This document shows positions 7,138 through 16,296 of a DNA stretch of 64,000 nucleotides, piece by piece. The translations under genes and the position numbers were made by a program. The stretch's first letter is position 1. Each line of letters opens with the position of its first letter. The stretch lies in assembly GCF_009696065.1 (NCBI RefSeq), contig NZ_VUMS01000009.1:1-64000 (forward strand), read 5' to 3'. The notes below the pieces were generated by a model. The model saw only the letters and a program-made list of their open reading frames with translations. It did no database searches and had not been told where the DNA came from. Source of the stretch: Oliverpabstia intestinalis. Lineage in GTDB: Bacteria > Bacillota > Clostridia > Lachnospirales > Lachnospiraceae.

Positions 7138-8577
7138 ATGGGAGCAGAAGAATTTCTGAATATAGAAGAAGAACATAAACGGGAGTTTAGCGAACTGTTA
7201 CAGTACTGTCTGGCATCCGGCCGGATCGATCAGAACCTGTATCAGGAATATGATGTAAAAAGAGGTTTGCGTGACTCCAGCGGAAAAGGTGTACTGACCG
7301 GTCTGACAGAGATCTCGGACGTTGTCGGTTATACGTATGAAGACGGAAGAAAGATCCCGGCAGACGGACAGTTATTTTTCCAGGGATATAACGTAGCGGA
7401 TATGGTGGCGAGCCTGGAGAAAAGAAAAAAAGGCTTCGAGGAAGTCATCTATACACTGCTGTTCGGACGTATCCCGAACGCAAGACAGTCAGCGATGTTT
7501 AATGATCTGCTGTCGGATATGATGAATCTGAACAACCGTTTTATCCGTGATGTTGTCATGAAAGCATCCAACGAAAATATCATGAATGCCATGCAGCGAT
7601 GTGTGCTGACTCTGTACACCTACGATGATAATCCGGATAAGACCAGCGTGGAAAATGCCCTGCGCCAGTCCATGCAGCTGATCGCAAAAATGCCGCTGAT
7701 CGCTGTATATTCTTATCATTCCTACCGGCATTTCCGTCAGGATGAAAACCTGTTGATCAAAAACCCGAAGAAAGAGTACAGCTTTTCCGAGAATATCCTG
7801 TATATGCTTCGTGAAGACGGTCAGTTTACCGAACTGGAAGCAAAAGTTCTGGACATTGCACTGGTTCTTCACGCAGAGCATGGTGGTGGTAACAACTCCA
7901 CATTTACCAATCATGTGGTAACATCTTCCGGAACGGATACCTATTCTGCTGTAGCGGCATCTATCGGTTCCCTGAAAGGACCAAAACACGGTGGTGCCAA
8001 TCTGAAAGTTCAGGACATGTTTGAAAATATCATGGAAAACTGCCCCGACTGGGAAAATGAAGAATCTCTGAGAGATTATCTGAATGATATTCTGGATAAG
8101 AAGGTCTTTGACCATGCAGGCCTGATCTATGGTATGGGACATGCGGTATATACACTGAGCGACCCGCGTGAAGTGATCCTGAAACGTTATGCAAAATTCC
8201 TGGCAGAAGAAAAAGGAAAGAACAGAGAATTTGCCCTGTATGAGAAAGTGGAAGAGATTGCAGGTGAACTGATCATGCACAAGAGAAAACTATTCAAACC
8301 GGTATGTGCAAATGTCGATTTTTACAGTGGATTCGTTTACACGATGCTTGGCATCCCGAGAGAGCTGTTCACCCCGATCTTTGCGATCTCTCGTATGGCA
8401 GGATGGTCCGCACACCGTCTGGAGGAACTGGTCAATGCCGGTAAGATCATCCGTCCGGCATACCGTTATGTGGGACACCACAGACCGTATCTGGAAGTGG
8501 AAGACCGCGAGGAACAGAACCCGTTCACCGAGGAATACCAGAGAAAATATAAGATTAAGAGCATTAAAAATGCATAA
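7138..8577 (+). CDS. gltA: Citrate synthase
   Basis: A 479-residue citrate synthase of the longer form found in Clostridia. The catalytic triad is in place: His in HAEHGGGNNSTF (about residue 244), His in GMGHAVYTLSDPR (about 337) and Asp in ANVDFYSG (about 395). It joins acetyl-CoA and oxaloacetate. The N-terminal 60 residues are an extension relative to short forms. A GGAGGA site precedes ATG 7138. It forms an operon with icd, and a strong terminator follows. Methylcitrate synthase is an alternative, but the icd partner favours citrate. Confidence 0.92.
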   Translation: MGAEEFLNIEEEHKREFSELLQYCLASGRIDQNLYQEYDVKRGLRDSSGKGVLTGLTEISDVVGYTYEDGRKIPADGQLFFQGYNVADMVASLEKRKKGFEEVIYTLLFGRIPNARQSAMFNDLLSDMMNLNNRFIRDVVMKASNENIMNAMQRCVLTLYTYDDNPDKTSVENALRQSMQLIAKMPLIAVYSYHSYRHFRQDENLLIKNPKKEYSFSENILYMLREDGQFTELEAKVLDIALVLHAEHGGGNNSTFTNHVVTSSGTDTYSAVAASIGSLKGPKHGGANLKVQDMFENIMENCPDWENEESLRDYLNDILDKKVFDHAGLIYGMGHAVYTLSDPREVILKRYAKFLAEEKGKNREFALYEKVEEIAGELIMHKRKLFKPVCANVDFYSGFVYTMLGIPRELFTPIFAISRMAGWSAHRLEELVNAGKIIRPAYRYVGHHRPYLEVEDREEQNPFTEEYQRKYKIKSIKNA

Positions 8578-8586
8578 ATAAAAGCA

Positions 8587-8625
8587 AAAATCCGTCTGAC
8601 AGAGAAAATCTGTCGGGCGGATTTT
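8587..8625 (+). terminator. Intrinsic terminator after gltA
   Basis: AAAATCCG..TGACAGA pairs with TCTGTCG..CGGATTTT over about 17 bp around a short A-rich loop. The A and T runs at the base would let it work from both sides. Confidence 0.85.
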
Positions 8626-8634
8626 GGTATATAC

Positions 8635-8690
8635 GCGGGTAATGAGGCAAAGTCCGGGCTTGCACAAGACCTTGACGACTGCCGCAATAG
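8635..8690 (+). repeat. GCGAGCAACGAG-family dispersed repeat, copy 1
   Basis: Reads GCGGGTAATGAGGCAAAGTC and continues with GCTTGCACAAGACCTT and CGACTGCCGCAATAG. It aligns without large gaps to 27752-27810 and 62685-62741 at roughly 70 percent identity. It directly follows a terminator, as the third copy does. It is non-coding and its function is unknown. Confidence 0.65.
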
Positions 8691-8726
8691 TGAACGGGGA
8701 GGGCAACGAGCCAGAAGGGTGGTGAA

Positions 8727-9524
8727 TCAGATCAGTCCGTAATGAGCCATTGCTTTCATCAGTCCGTCATTTTCCACAGTATCTGTGACATACTCCGTAT
8801 ACGGATCGAGCACAGGGTCGTGATGTCCAAGAGCCACGGTGTGTTTACCATAAGTAAACATGGCAAGGTCATTACTGCTGTCACCGAAGACATAAGCATC
8901 ATCCAGTCCCAGTCCGAAGTGTTTCAGGATAAAATCAATGGCAGTTCCTTTGGAATATCCTTTCGGCACAACTTCATAGATACCGCCCAGCCGGTCGATC
9001 AGATCCATATCTTTTGCCAGTGCAGGGAACAGGGTGTCGGTATCGGTCTGCTCATCGGTGTAGATGACGAATTTGTCAAAGTCGCAAAGTCCGCTTTCGA
9101 TATAGTGTTCTCTGGTCAGTCCCAGTGTGGCGAGATAACGGCAGGTTCCCTCCAGCTTTGCAAACCGGGTAATATGGGAAGAACGGTAGCAGTCCTCTTT
9201 TCCCTCGAGAAGCAGTCCTGCATTTGCCGCTTTTACCTGCCGGATGATCTCTGCCTGACGATCCTTCGGGATCTGCGTGGAGGTGAGCACCTCATCGTTG
9301 TATACAATATAGCTTCCGCAGCCACACAGATAACCACTGAACGGCAGCCGACAGATCATCGGCGGCAGACAGCAGATGGTCCGTCCGGTGTTGATAAATA
9401 AAAGATGTCCGAGATCATGGGCTTTTTGCAGGGCAGCAGAGGCAGATTCGGGGATCTCACCGGTGACTTCACTTAAGATGGTTCCGTCGATATCAAAAAA
9501 TAATGCTTTCTTATTTGTACTCAT
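8727..9524 (-). CDS. HAD-superfamily (Cof-type) phosphatase
   Basis: A 265-residue cytoplasmic hydrolase. Motif I FFDIDGTIL (nucleophile and acid Asp near residues 10-12), motif II INTGRT and motif IV GDSSNDLAMF are present, with the C2-type cap between them, as in the Cof/YidA subfamily that dephosphorylates sugar phosphates and cofactors. The substrate cannot be told. The gene is convergent with gltA and divergent from nth, and has its own promoter. Confidence 0.85.
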   Translation of the reverse strand: MSTNKKALFFDIDGTILSEVTGEIPESASAALQKAHDLGHLLFINTGRTICCLPPMICRLPFSGYLCGCGSYIVYNDEVLTSTQIPKDRQAEIIRQVKAANAGLLLEGKEDCYRSSHITRFAKLEGTCRYLATLGLTREHYIESGLCDFDKFVIYTDEQTDTDTLFPALAKDMDLIDRLGGIYEVVPKGYSKGTAIDFILKHFGLGLDDAYVFGDSSNDLAMFTYGKHTVALGHHDPVLDPYTEYVTDTVENDGLMKAMAHYGLI

Positions 9525-9871
9525 GTTGATTCTCCGTATAAATGTTTTCTGTAACTGTTTGGTAATCCGATTTTTATTACAAGCGCAGTTTATTATACTG
9601 CCTGAGAATCCAAAATGTAAAGAGATAAGATGAACAAAAGCAATGAGAAGAATGGTAGAGGAAAACGCATTTTGACAGTTAAAAAGAAAGTTGATGAGAA
9701 AAAATAGAATCTGGGGATTTCAGAGGGGGCAAAGTATGTTAAAATAGAACTATTCAGCGGAAAAAAAGAAATCCGCAGAAAAATGATTAAAACAGGTGTA
9801 ACTGTATGGTGAGTGGAAAAGAGTGAAGCTATGAAGCAGTTACAAAAAGATAAATTTTCAGGAGGGAGAAA
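9525..9871. other. Intergenic region between divergent HAD and nth genes
   Basis: It holds the minus-strand promoter at 9592-9620 and, on the plus strand, an extended -10 site TGTTAAAAT at 9737-9745 that may drive nth. No -35 box matches well. No repeat or RNA structure stands out in the remaining A-rich sequence. Confidence 0.5.
9592..9620 (-). promoter_or_regulatory. Promoter of the HAD phosphatase gene
   Basis: On the minus strand, TTACAT (9620-9615) and TATAAT (9597-9592) are 17 bp apart, about 70 bp before the start codon. Confidence 0.6.
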
Positions 9872-10510
9872 ATGACAAAAAAACAGAGAACCCTGGAGAT
9901 TATAGAGCGGTTGAAGAAAGAATATCCCGATGCGGCGTGCACCCTGGATTATGACCAGGCGTGGAAACTGCTGGTGAGCGTGCGGCTGGCAGCGCAGTGT
10001 ACCGATGCCAGGGTGAATGTGGTCGTGGAGGGACTGTTTGAAAAATACCCCAGTGTGGAAGCACTGGCAGCGGCAGATGTGGAAGATATCGAGACAATCG
10101 TGCGTCCCTGCGGTCTGGGAAAGAGCAAGGCACGGGATATCAGTGCCTGCATGAAGATGCTGCGGGATGAATACGGGGGAAAAGTACCGGACGATTTCAA
10201 AACATTATTAAAACTGCCGGGTGTGGGAAGGAAAAGTGCCAATCTCATCATGGGAGATGTCTTTGGAAAACCGGCGATCGTGACCGATACCCACTGCATC
10301 CGGCTGACCAACAGGATGGGACTGGTAGACGGGATCAAAGATCCGAAAAAAGTGGAGATGGCACTGTGGGAGCTGGTTCCACCGGAAGAGGGAAGCGATT
10401 TCTGTCACCGTCTGGTGATGCATGGAAGAGAAATCTGCACGGCAAGAACCAAACCGTACTGTGATCGCTGCTGCCTGAACGATATCTGTAAAAAGGTGGG
10501 TGTGGAGTAG
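9872..10510 (+). CDS. nth: Endonuclease III, DNA glycosylase/AP lyase
   Basis: A 212-residue base-excision repair enzyme for oxidised pyrimidines. The helix-hairpin-helix LKLPGVGRKSAN carries the catalytic Lys and VTDTHCIRL the catalytic Asp. The 4Fe-4S cluster cysteines form C-x7-C-x2-C-x5-C at the end (ICTARTKPYCDRCCLNDIC), one residue longer in the first gap than in E. coli. A GGAGGG site precedes the ATG. It starts a run of closely spaced plus-strand genes (12 bp to the next). Confidence 0.93.
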   Translation: MTKKQRTLEIIERLKKEYPDAACTLDYDQAWKLLVSVRLAAQCTDARVNVVVEGLFEKYPSVEALAAADVEDIETIVRPCGLGKSKARDISACMKMLRDEYGGKVPDDFKTLLKLPGVGRKSANLIMGDVFGKPAIVTDTHCIRLTNRMGLVDGIKDPKKVEMALWELVPPEEGSDFCHRLVMHGREICTARTKPYCDRCCLNDICKKVGVE

Positions 10511-10522
10511 GAGGATGAAACG

Positions 10523-11050
10523 ATGAAAATCGGGATCATATCAGACACTCATGGAAAATTACATCCACCGGTTCTGGAGCTGACCGCTTCCTGCGATGTG
10601 GTCCTGCATGCCGGAGATGTGGATAACAGTCAGACACTGGATCAGCTCTGGATGCATCTGAAACCAAATGCCCCTTTTTATCTGGTACGTGGAAATAACG
10701 ACCGGGGATGGGCGGAGCGCATCGCGAAAACACAACGGTTTTGTCAGGCTGGTGTTTCCTTTTTCATGGTGCATGACAGAAAAGATGTTTCCTGGGACCT
10801 GGACGGTGTACAGGTGGTTGTCTTCGGGCACAGTCATAAGTTTACCGTGGAAGAAATCGACGGAAGACTCTGGCTGAATCCGGGAAGCTGCGGCAGACCG
10901 CGGTTCGGCGCACCTTTGACATTGGCAGTGCTTACGATAGAAGACGGAGTGGAAAACCAGGAGTGGACGGTGGAAAAAATCACGATTTCCAACCGGTATG
11001 TGGAAAACAGGAGTATAGTATGGAAAAAAACACAACCAAAACAGAAGTAA
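10523..11050 (+). CDS. YfcE/MJ0936-type metallophosphoesterase
   Basis: A 175-residue calcineurin-like phosphodiesterase. The metal-binding motifs are SDTHG (residues 7-11), GDVD, GNND and GHSH, in the usual order. Members cleave phosphodiesters in vitro, but their physiological substrates are mostly unknown. Its last 31 bp overlap the start of the next gene. The tail after about residue 150 (beyond the conserved fold) is basic. Confidence 0.87.
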   Translation: MKIGIISDTHGKLHPPVLELTASCDVVLHAGDVDNSQTLDQLWMHLKPNAPFYLVRGNNDRGWAERIAKTQRFCQAGVSFFMVHDRKDVSWDLDGVQVVVFGHSHKFTVEEIDGRLWLNPGSCGRPRFGAPLTLAVLTIEDGVENQEWTVEKITISNRYVENRSIVWKKTQPKQK

Positions 11051-12510
11051 GAGAAAAAATACAGGAACTTTTAAAAACACTGAAAGCGGAGCAGGAAAAA
11101 AAGCCGCTGCGTCTGGTGGAGCAGGTGGGATATCTGATGTATGTCCGCCTGTTTATCGAATCACAGAAGAGGGTCAGCCTGCAGGAGAGCTTTCCGTTTG
11201 CCGGATTCCCAATGGAATGGATACCGGGAGAGGAAGAAGTGGAGGATGGTCAGCGCAGCTGGCAGCTGCAGTACCAGGTACAGTACTGTTCTTCCATGGT
11301 GGAGCAGGGACATTTTATGGAAACTGCAAGACTGGAAGAAAACAGTCTGTGGATGAAAGAATTATGTAAACTCATTGACTGGACAGCTGACCACTGTGAC
11401 TGGGAAGAAGGGATGCCACATCTGTTCGGCGCGCTGCTTGAAGAGATGCTCCGTCAGATGTATGCCTGGGGAACTACAGGATTGTTTCTGATGCCGGAGA
11501 ACCTTACGGAAGCACTGATCCGGCTGGCAGATGGTCGTAATATCGAAAAAGTCTGGAATCCGGCGACAAGAACCGGCGGTTTTCTTGCAGTAGCCCACAG
11601 ACAGTATCCACAGTGGCAGTTATACGGATGTGAAGAAGAGAAAAGTCAGTGGCAGATTGCCCGGATGCTGCAGTTTTATCATGGTGGCGGTATGGAGGGA
11701 ATCCGTCGGGAAGATCCGCTGGAAGTCGACCGCATCGATAAAACCGGGGAGCGCACACCGGAAGGGGAAGTGCCGACCTACGAGGAATACGATCTGATCG
11801 TGACCAATCCACCGGTAGGGGAACTGCCGATCGAAGATCAGGACCGGTACTGGATCAGTACCAGAAAAGCACAGCTGCAGTACATGCAGATGCTGATGAA
11901 TCATGTGAAAAAGCAGGGCATGGTGATCGCGGTAGTCAACGAGGGAACCCTGTTTATGTACGATGCAGAGCAGAAAGTCCGCCAGTATCTGTTAAATGAC
12001 TACCAGATCCAGGGAGTCATTTCCCTTCCGGCGGGAGCATTTTTACCCTATACAGGAAGTAAGGCTTCGGTGCTGATCTTTACAAGAGAAGAAGAGATTG
12101 ACAAAGAGCAGCCGGTATGGTTCTATGAGATCCAGAATCTCGGATACAGCCTGGATCGTCGCCAGGAAAGTACGGGGGTGGATGACATTCCGGCAATGCT
12201 GACATCATGGGAGAACCGGAAAGAACTGGCAGATCAGTGGAAACATCAGTTGAAGGAAGCTGCTGCGCACAACCAGTGGGAAAATCCGGTTCCGGCACAT
12301 TGGGAAGAAAAATCCTGCTGGTTTGCAAGTCTGGATACGATCGCCAAAAATGACAATAATCTGTCTGCGGGAAGATACAAACCATGGAAAGAGCAGGAGA
12401 CGGTTGTGACCGAATCTCCGGCACAGCTTTTGAAAGAACTGGCAGATCTGGAAACCGATACGATGAAGAAAGTACAGGAACTGATGGAGATGGCGGGGGA
12501 CTATGAGTAA
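11020..12510 (+). CDS. HsdM-like N6-adenine methylase homologue with degenerate motifs
   Basis: A 496-residue protein with the type I methylase layout: a helical N-terminal part (about 1-140), then the Rossmann MTase core. The lead-in GLFLMPENLTEALIRL and the motif LYGCEEEKSQWQIARMLQFY are recognisable. Motif I, normally DPACGTGGFL, reads NPATRTGGFL (180-189): the acidic, Cys and first Gly positions are changed. Motif IV, normally NPPF or NPPY, reads NPPV (263-266). SAM binding and base-flipped adenine stacking are therefore doubtful (inference). The start at 11020 has AGGAG seven bases upstream; a longer in-frame start at 10963 lies inside the previous gene. It overlaps the HsdS-like gene by 8 bp. 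No hsdR is nearby. Confidence 0.8.
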   Translation: MEKNTTKTEVREKIQELLKTLKAEQEKKPLRLVEQVGYLMYVRLFIESQKRVSLQESFPFAGFPMEWIPGEEEVEDGQRSWQLQYQVQYCSSMVEQGHFMETARLEENSLWMKELCKLIDWTADHCDWEEGMPHLFGALLEEMLRQMYAWGTTGLFLMPENLTEALIRLADGRNIEKVWNPATRTGGFLAVAHRQYPQWQLYGCEEEKSQWQIARMLQFYHGGGMEGIRREDPLEVDRIDKTGERTPEGEVPTYEEYDLIVTNPPVGELPIEDQDRYWISTRKAQLQYMQMLMNHVKKQGMVIAVVNEGTLFMYDAEQKVRQYLLNDYQIQGVISLPAGAFLPYTGSKASVLIFTREEEIDKEQPVWFYEIQNLGYSLDRRQESTGVDDIPAMLTSWENRKELADQWKHQLKEAAAHNQWENPVPAHWEEKSCWFASLDTIAKNDNNLSAGRYKPWKEQETVVTESPAQLLKELADLETDTMKKVQELMEMAGDYE

Positions 12511-14347
12511 GAAGAAAAATATGTACAAACTGGAATCTCTCGCCCGGCTGATCTCCGGAAGAACGCCGGAGCGGGAGCAGAAGGAATACTATGCAGAGAC
12601 CGGAACACCATGGGTCAAGATTGAAAATCTGGATCAGGGTTATATCCGGGAGACAGCGGAATACCTGTCCGAACAAGGAAAAGAAAAGGTTAATCTGGTA
12701 CCGGAAAACAGTGTGTTATTTTCCATCGTCGGTACAGTCGGAAAAGTAGGAATCGCCGGCCGGGAACTTGCCACGAATCAGCAGATCGTGTCCCTGATCT
12801 TTGATGAGACCCGAGTGCTGCCACTGTACGGATATTATGCACTCCGGTATCATGCGGAAGAGATCCGCAAACTGTCCAATCAGACCACGATGGCGCTGAT
12901 CAGCAGAAAAACCCTGGGACAGTACAGAATCTATGTGCCGGACAGTCTGGAAAAACAGCAGAAGATTGTGGATAAGCTGCGGCGTTTTGAAGAGATCAAG
13001 CTGAAAAAAGAAGAGATGCGAAGCCGGATGGAACAGTATGAACAGGTATTATTTCAGAGAATCTTTTCCTCTCAGCTGCGATACGGAGAAAAGGCGAGAC
13101 TTCGCAACTATCTGAAAGAACCGGTAGGAACCGGTATTCCGAAAAATGAAGAGCCAAACGGAGAATTCCCCTGTGTGCGTCTGGAGAATTTTCGGAAGAC
13201 TTATCTGACAGGACTCCATGCAGGAGAAAAAGCGGAGGTAAATGCTGGTGCAGACTGGGCGATCGAAGAGAAATACCGTGTCTGCCCGGGAGATATCCTT
13301 CTTCGAAATGGAAAGCTGATTCTGGTAGATCGGGTGGAAGATCCACTGTATCTGGATCGTAGTGTGCTGCGCATTGTGCCGGATCAGGGGCAGATTCTGC
13401 CGGAAGCCTTATATGCTTATCTGAGTCAGTCCTGTATGAGTGAAGTTCTCTACGGAGCCAGAAAAGAGGGCGATAACCGAAAACGTCCGATTCGTGCCGC
13501 CGAGGTGGAAAAGCTGATTCTGCCGCAGTTGTCCATGAAAAAACAGGAAGATTACAGCAGATGTCTGAAGAAAATCCGTGAGATCGAGAGAAATCTGGAC
13601 CGGGAAATTGCACTGGCAGAGGCAGCATTTTCCGGTATGGGATGGCTGTTGCTGAGGAAAGAACGTGAGGAAGAGGCTAAGACAGATGCAATAAGCATTG
13701 AAGATGTGGAAATTGTTACGAAAGCGGAGACAGAAGAATCCACAGGGAAAGATCTGGAAACTATGGCAGATGCGAAAACTTCGGAAGGTGCAGCCGGTGA
13801 AGCGGAGCAGACAGAAGCCGGGTTACAGGAAGAAAAGTCGAAAGTGGTTTCGGGAAAAACAGGGAAGAGGATGCAAAGAAGGCCGGTGGAACTGTCCGAA
13901 GAACAGAAGCAGACGGCACATCTGATTCTTGGTGTGCTCTGCTGCTGGGCACCGAGAGATGAACGAACCGGTGCATACTGTAAGAAACGGCAGGAGATTT
14001 TCCGGATCGCGCAGCCCTATTTTCAGCCGGCAGCGGTTTCTTTTACTGATAAAAAGGGACAGCGGGAATACCTGCTCGAGAAGGATTTCCTGACCTATCG
14101 AAATGAGGAATTGAGCAAACGATACGCTACACCGATGTACTTTTTACAGGAACTTTTACAGGAAAGCGAAAACGATAATCCGCAGGACGCCCATCTGGCC
14201 TTCCAGGGAGAAGACGGGATCGCTACGGATGAACTTTGGGATTCAGCACAGATCCGGCAGATGGCAGTGTGTGGCTGGGAGATACTAATGGAGTATTCCG
14301 GACTGGGTGCATGCGGATGGCTGGTGCGTGGAGAGAATGGGAAGTAA
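12503..14347 (+). CDS. HsdS-like specificity subunit with extra C-terminal domain
   Basis: A 614-residue protein. Residues 1-175 form a target-recognition domain (ISGRTPE..YY, GTPWVKIENL, SIVGTVGKVGIAG, NQQIVSLI) followed by a helical spacer (KQQKIVDKLRRFEEIKLKKE). A second, more divergent one spans about 200-365, followed by a second coiled segment. Residues 393-458 are a low-complexity Glu/Thr/Ala/Lys linker, and 459-614 a further domain I do not recognise (AHLILGVLCCWAPRDERTGAYC.., ELWDSAQIRQMAVCGWEILM). Normal HsdS is about 400 residues. It overlaps the HsdM-like gene, so the two are surely co-translated. Without HsdR this is not a restriction system; it is either a solitary methylase complex or a DNA-binding complex. 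Confidence 0.8.
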   Translation: MSKKKNMYKLESLARLISGRTPEREQKEYYAETGTPWVKIENLDQGYIRETAEYLSEQGKEKVNLVPENSVLFSIVGTVGKVGIAGRELATNQQIVSLIFDETRVLPLYGYYALRYHAEEIRKLSNQTTMALISRKTLGQYRIYVPDSLEKQQKIVDKLRRFEEIKLKKEEMRSRMEQYEQVLFQRIFSSQLRYGEKARLRNYLKEPVGTGIPKNEEPNGEFPCVRLENFRKTYLTGLHAGEKAEVNAGADWAIEEKYRVCPGDILLRNGKLILVDRVEDPLYLDRSVLRIVPDQGQILPEALYAYLSQSCMSEVLYGARKEGDNRKRPIRAAEVEKLILPQLSMKKQEDYSRCLKKIREIERNLDREIALAEAAFSGMGWLLLRKEREEEAKTDAISIEDVEIVTKAETEESTGKDLETMADAKTSEGAAGEAEQTEAGLQEEKSKVVSGKTGKRMQRRPVELSEEQKQTAHLILGVLCCWAPRDERTGAYCKKRQEIFRIAQPYFQPAAVSFTDKKGQREYLLEKDFLTYRNEELSKRYATPMYFLQELLQESENDNPQDAHLAFQGEDGIATDELWDSAQIRQMAVCGWEILMEYSGLGACGWLVRGENGK

Positions 14348-14406
14348 CTATGCAACAGGCAGTCGGGGTACAGAACGGTTGCAACCGAGAAAAGGAGGCA
14401 GAACAT

Positions 14407-15255
14407 ATGAAACCGAAGATTCGCATGGTCGGACTGGATCTGGACGGAACGGTATTTAATAACAATAAAGAGATTACCACGCATACCAGAAGTGTGCTGA
14501 AAGAGGCGATCCGTCAGGGCTGCATCGTGCTTCCGGCCACCGGAAGACCGGAAATCGGACTTCCGGGTGCATTTTTGGAGATTCCCGGTGTGGAATACGC
14601 ACTGACTTCCAACGGAGCCCGCATTATCCGTATTCCTTCCGGGGAGACGGTATATGAAGAACTGATTCCCTGGGAGGCCGCATTGCAGGTGATCGAAGTG
14701 ATGAAACAGTGGGCAGGAGAATCATGCAACTGGGAAACATATTTTGCCGGTAATATTTATGTTGAGGAAGAAACGTATCATTTTGTGAAACATGAATCGA
14801 TGAGTCCTGCGATGGAGCGGTACATCCGAAGTACCCGGACACGCCGGAAGTATCTGACAGAGAAGATCCGGGAGGAAAAGATCGGGATGGAAAAGTTGCA
14901 TCTGATCTTTGCCGATACAAGAGAACGGAACTGCAGAGAGAAGGAACTGCAACAGATGTTTCCGAATCTGAGTATCTGCCATGCGACACCGTTTAATATT
15001 GAAATTATTTCCGGCAGGGCTGGAAAAGGGAACGCGCTGGTGGCACTGGGAAAGATCCTCGGTATCAAAAGGGAAGAAATCATGGCATGCGGCGATGCGC
15101 CAAACGACTGGAACATGCTTGAGATGGCCGGACTTCCGGTCGTGATGGAGAATGCAGATGAAGAGACGAAGAAAAAGGCAGCGTTTATCACAAAGTCGAA
15201 TGAGGAAGACGGTGTTGCTTATGCTGTTGAACAGTTTGTGTTAAAAAATGGATGA
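14407..15255 (+). CDS. HAD-superfamily (Cof-type) phosphatase
   Basis: A 282-residue enzyme with GLDLDGTVFN (motif I), LPATGRP (motif II) and CGDAPNDWNMLE (motif IV), of the Cof/YkrA subfamily. The cap region (about 85-190) is rich in charged residues. The start at 14407 is preceded by AAAGGAGG; an upstream in-frame ATG at 14236 overlaps the HsdS-like gene and lacks a binding site. The substrate is unknown. It is the second Cof-type HAD in the window, and the two are not close copies. Confidence 0.87.
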   Translation: MKPKIRMVGLDLDGTVFNNNKEITTHTRSVLKEAIRQGCIVLPATGRPEIGLPGAFLEIPGVEYALTSNGARIIRIPSGETVYEELIPWEAALQVIEVMKQWAGESCNWETYFAGNIYVEEETYHFVKHESMSPAMERYIRSTRTRRKYLTEKIREEKIGMEKLHLIFADTRERNCREKELQQMFPNLSICHATPFNIEIISGRAGKGNALVALGKILGIKREEIMACGDAPNDWNMLEMAGLPVVMENADEETKKKAAFITKSNEEDGVAYAVEQFVLKNG

Positions 15256-15396
15256 CAGATTTGCCTGAATGGCAGAAAACAGATTGGCTGCGGTATCAGG
15301 TATGGCAACGGGAAGAAAAAGGAAAAGCGAAGGAAAATGAGAAGCGAAGGAAAATGAGAAGAAACAGCACATACGGAAAATGAAAGGAGTTTATGC

Positions 15397-16283
15397 ATGA
15401 CTTTGAAACAACAACTTGGAAAGCTGAAATGTAAGAACTTTCTCTTCCTCACCATTGCAGGTATAGTGAATGCCTTCGGAGTCACGATGTTTATTGCCCC
15501 GGTGGATCTGTATGACAGCGGAATCTCCGGAACATCGATCCTGCTGTCACAGCTGACACCGGAATGGCTGTCACTGTCCTTCTTTTTGATGGTATTGAAT
15601 ATTCCTCTGTTTTTATACGGACTCAGAAAACAGGGTGTGGTATTTACCATCTATGCGATTTACACGGTGGTGGTCTATTCTTTCGGGGCATGCTGATCAC
15701 AGATGTACTGCCGGTGGATGTAAGTATCGTATCGCCACTTGCCGGATCGGATCTGCTTCTCTGCGCTATTTTTGGCGGGCTGATCTCCGGTATCGGAAGT
15801 GGTATGGCGATTCGGTTTGGAGGAGCGATGGACGGCATCGAAGTTCTCGCCGTCATCTTTGCAAAACGGCTGGGAATCACGGTGGGTACGTTTGTGATGG
15901 CATATAATCTGGTACTGTATATTATCTGTGGATTTGTGATTCACCGCTGGATCCTTCCACTGTACTCGATCGTAACCTACGGGGCAGCGCTGAAGACAGT
16001 GGACTTTATTGTGGAAGGTCTGGATCGATCCAAAGCGGCTACAATCGTCACGGTGCATCCGGATGAGGTCTGCGCGGCACTCTCCGAAGCCTTTGAGTGT
16101 GGGATGACGATCACCGAGGCGAAGGGATATTATTCGGATTCCCCGAAGACAGTGGAGTACATCGTGGTAAACCGTTTTCAGGTTGGGAAGATGAAAGAAC
16201 TGGTTCATGAAAATGATCGCTCCGCTTATATCTCGATTGCAGAAATTGCGGATGTGTATGGAGCAAATACGGACAAAGTCTGA
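15397..16283 (+). pseudogene. YitT-family membrane protein, frameshifted
   Basis: The first 97 codons (from 15397, after GGAG) give the N-terminal membrane helices of a YitT protein (FLTIAGIVNAFGVTMFIAP and following), then run into a stop at 15694. The rest continues without a break in the -1 frame from about 15690 (GMLITDVLPVDVSIVSPLAG), through the DUF161 helices and the cytoplasmic DUF2179 domain (AATIVTVHPDEVCAALSEAF). Joined, they make about 296 codons, the normal family length. One base is missing at a GGGG run near 15685-15688. It could be a real inactivating deletion, a homopolymer sequencing error or a phase-variable site; no standard slippery heptamer is present. Confidence 0.8.
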
Positions 16284-16296
16284 AACGACAAAAATA

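Noticed and set aside
15680-15695. Programmed -1 frameshift in the YitT gene
   Set aside because: No X-XXY-YYZ slippery heptamer or downstream pseudoknot is apparent, and YitT genes are not known to use frameshifting.
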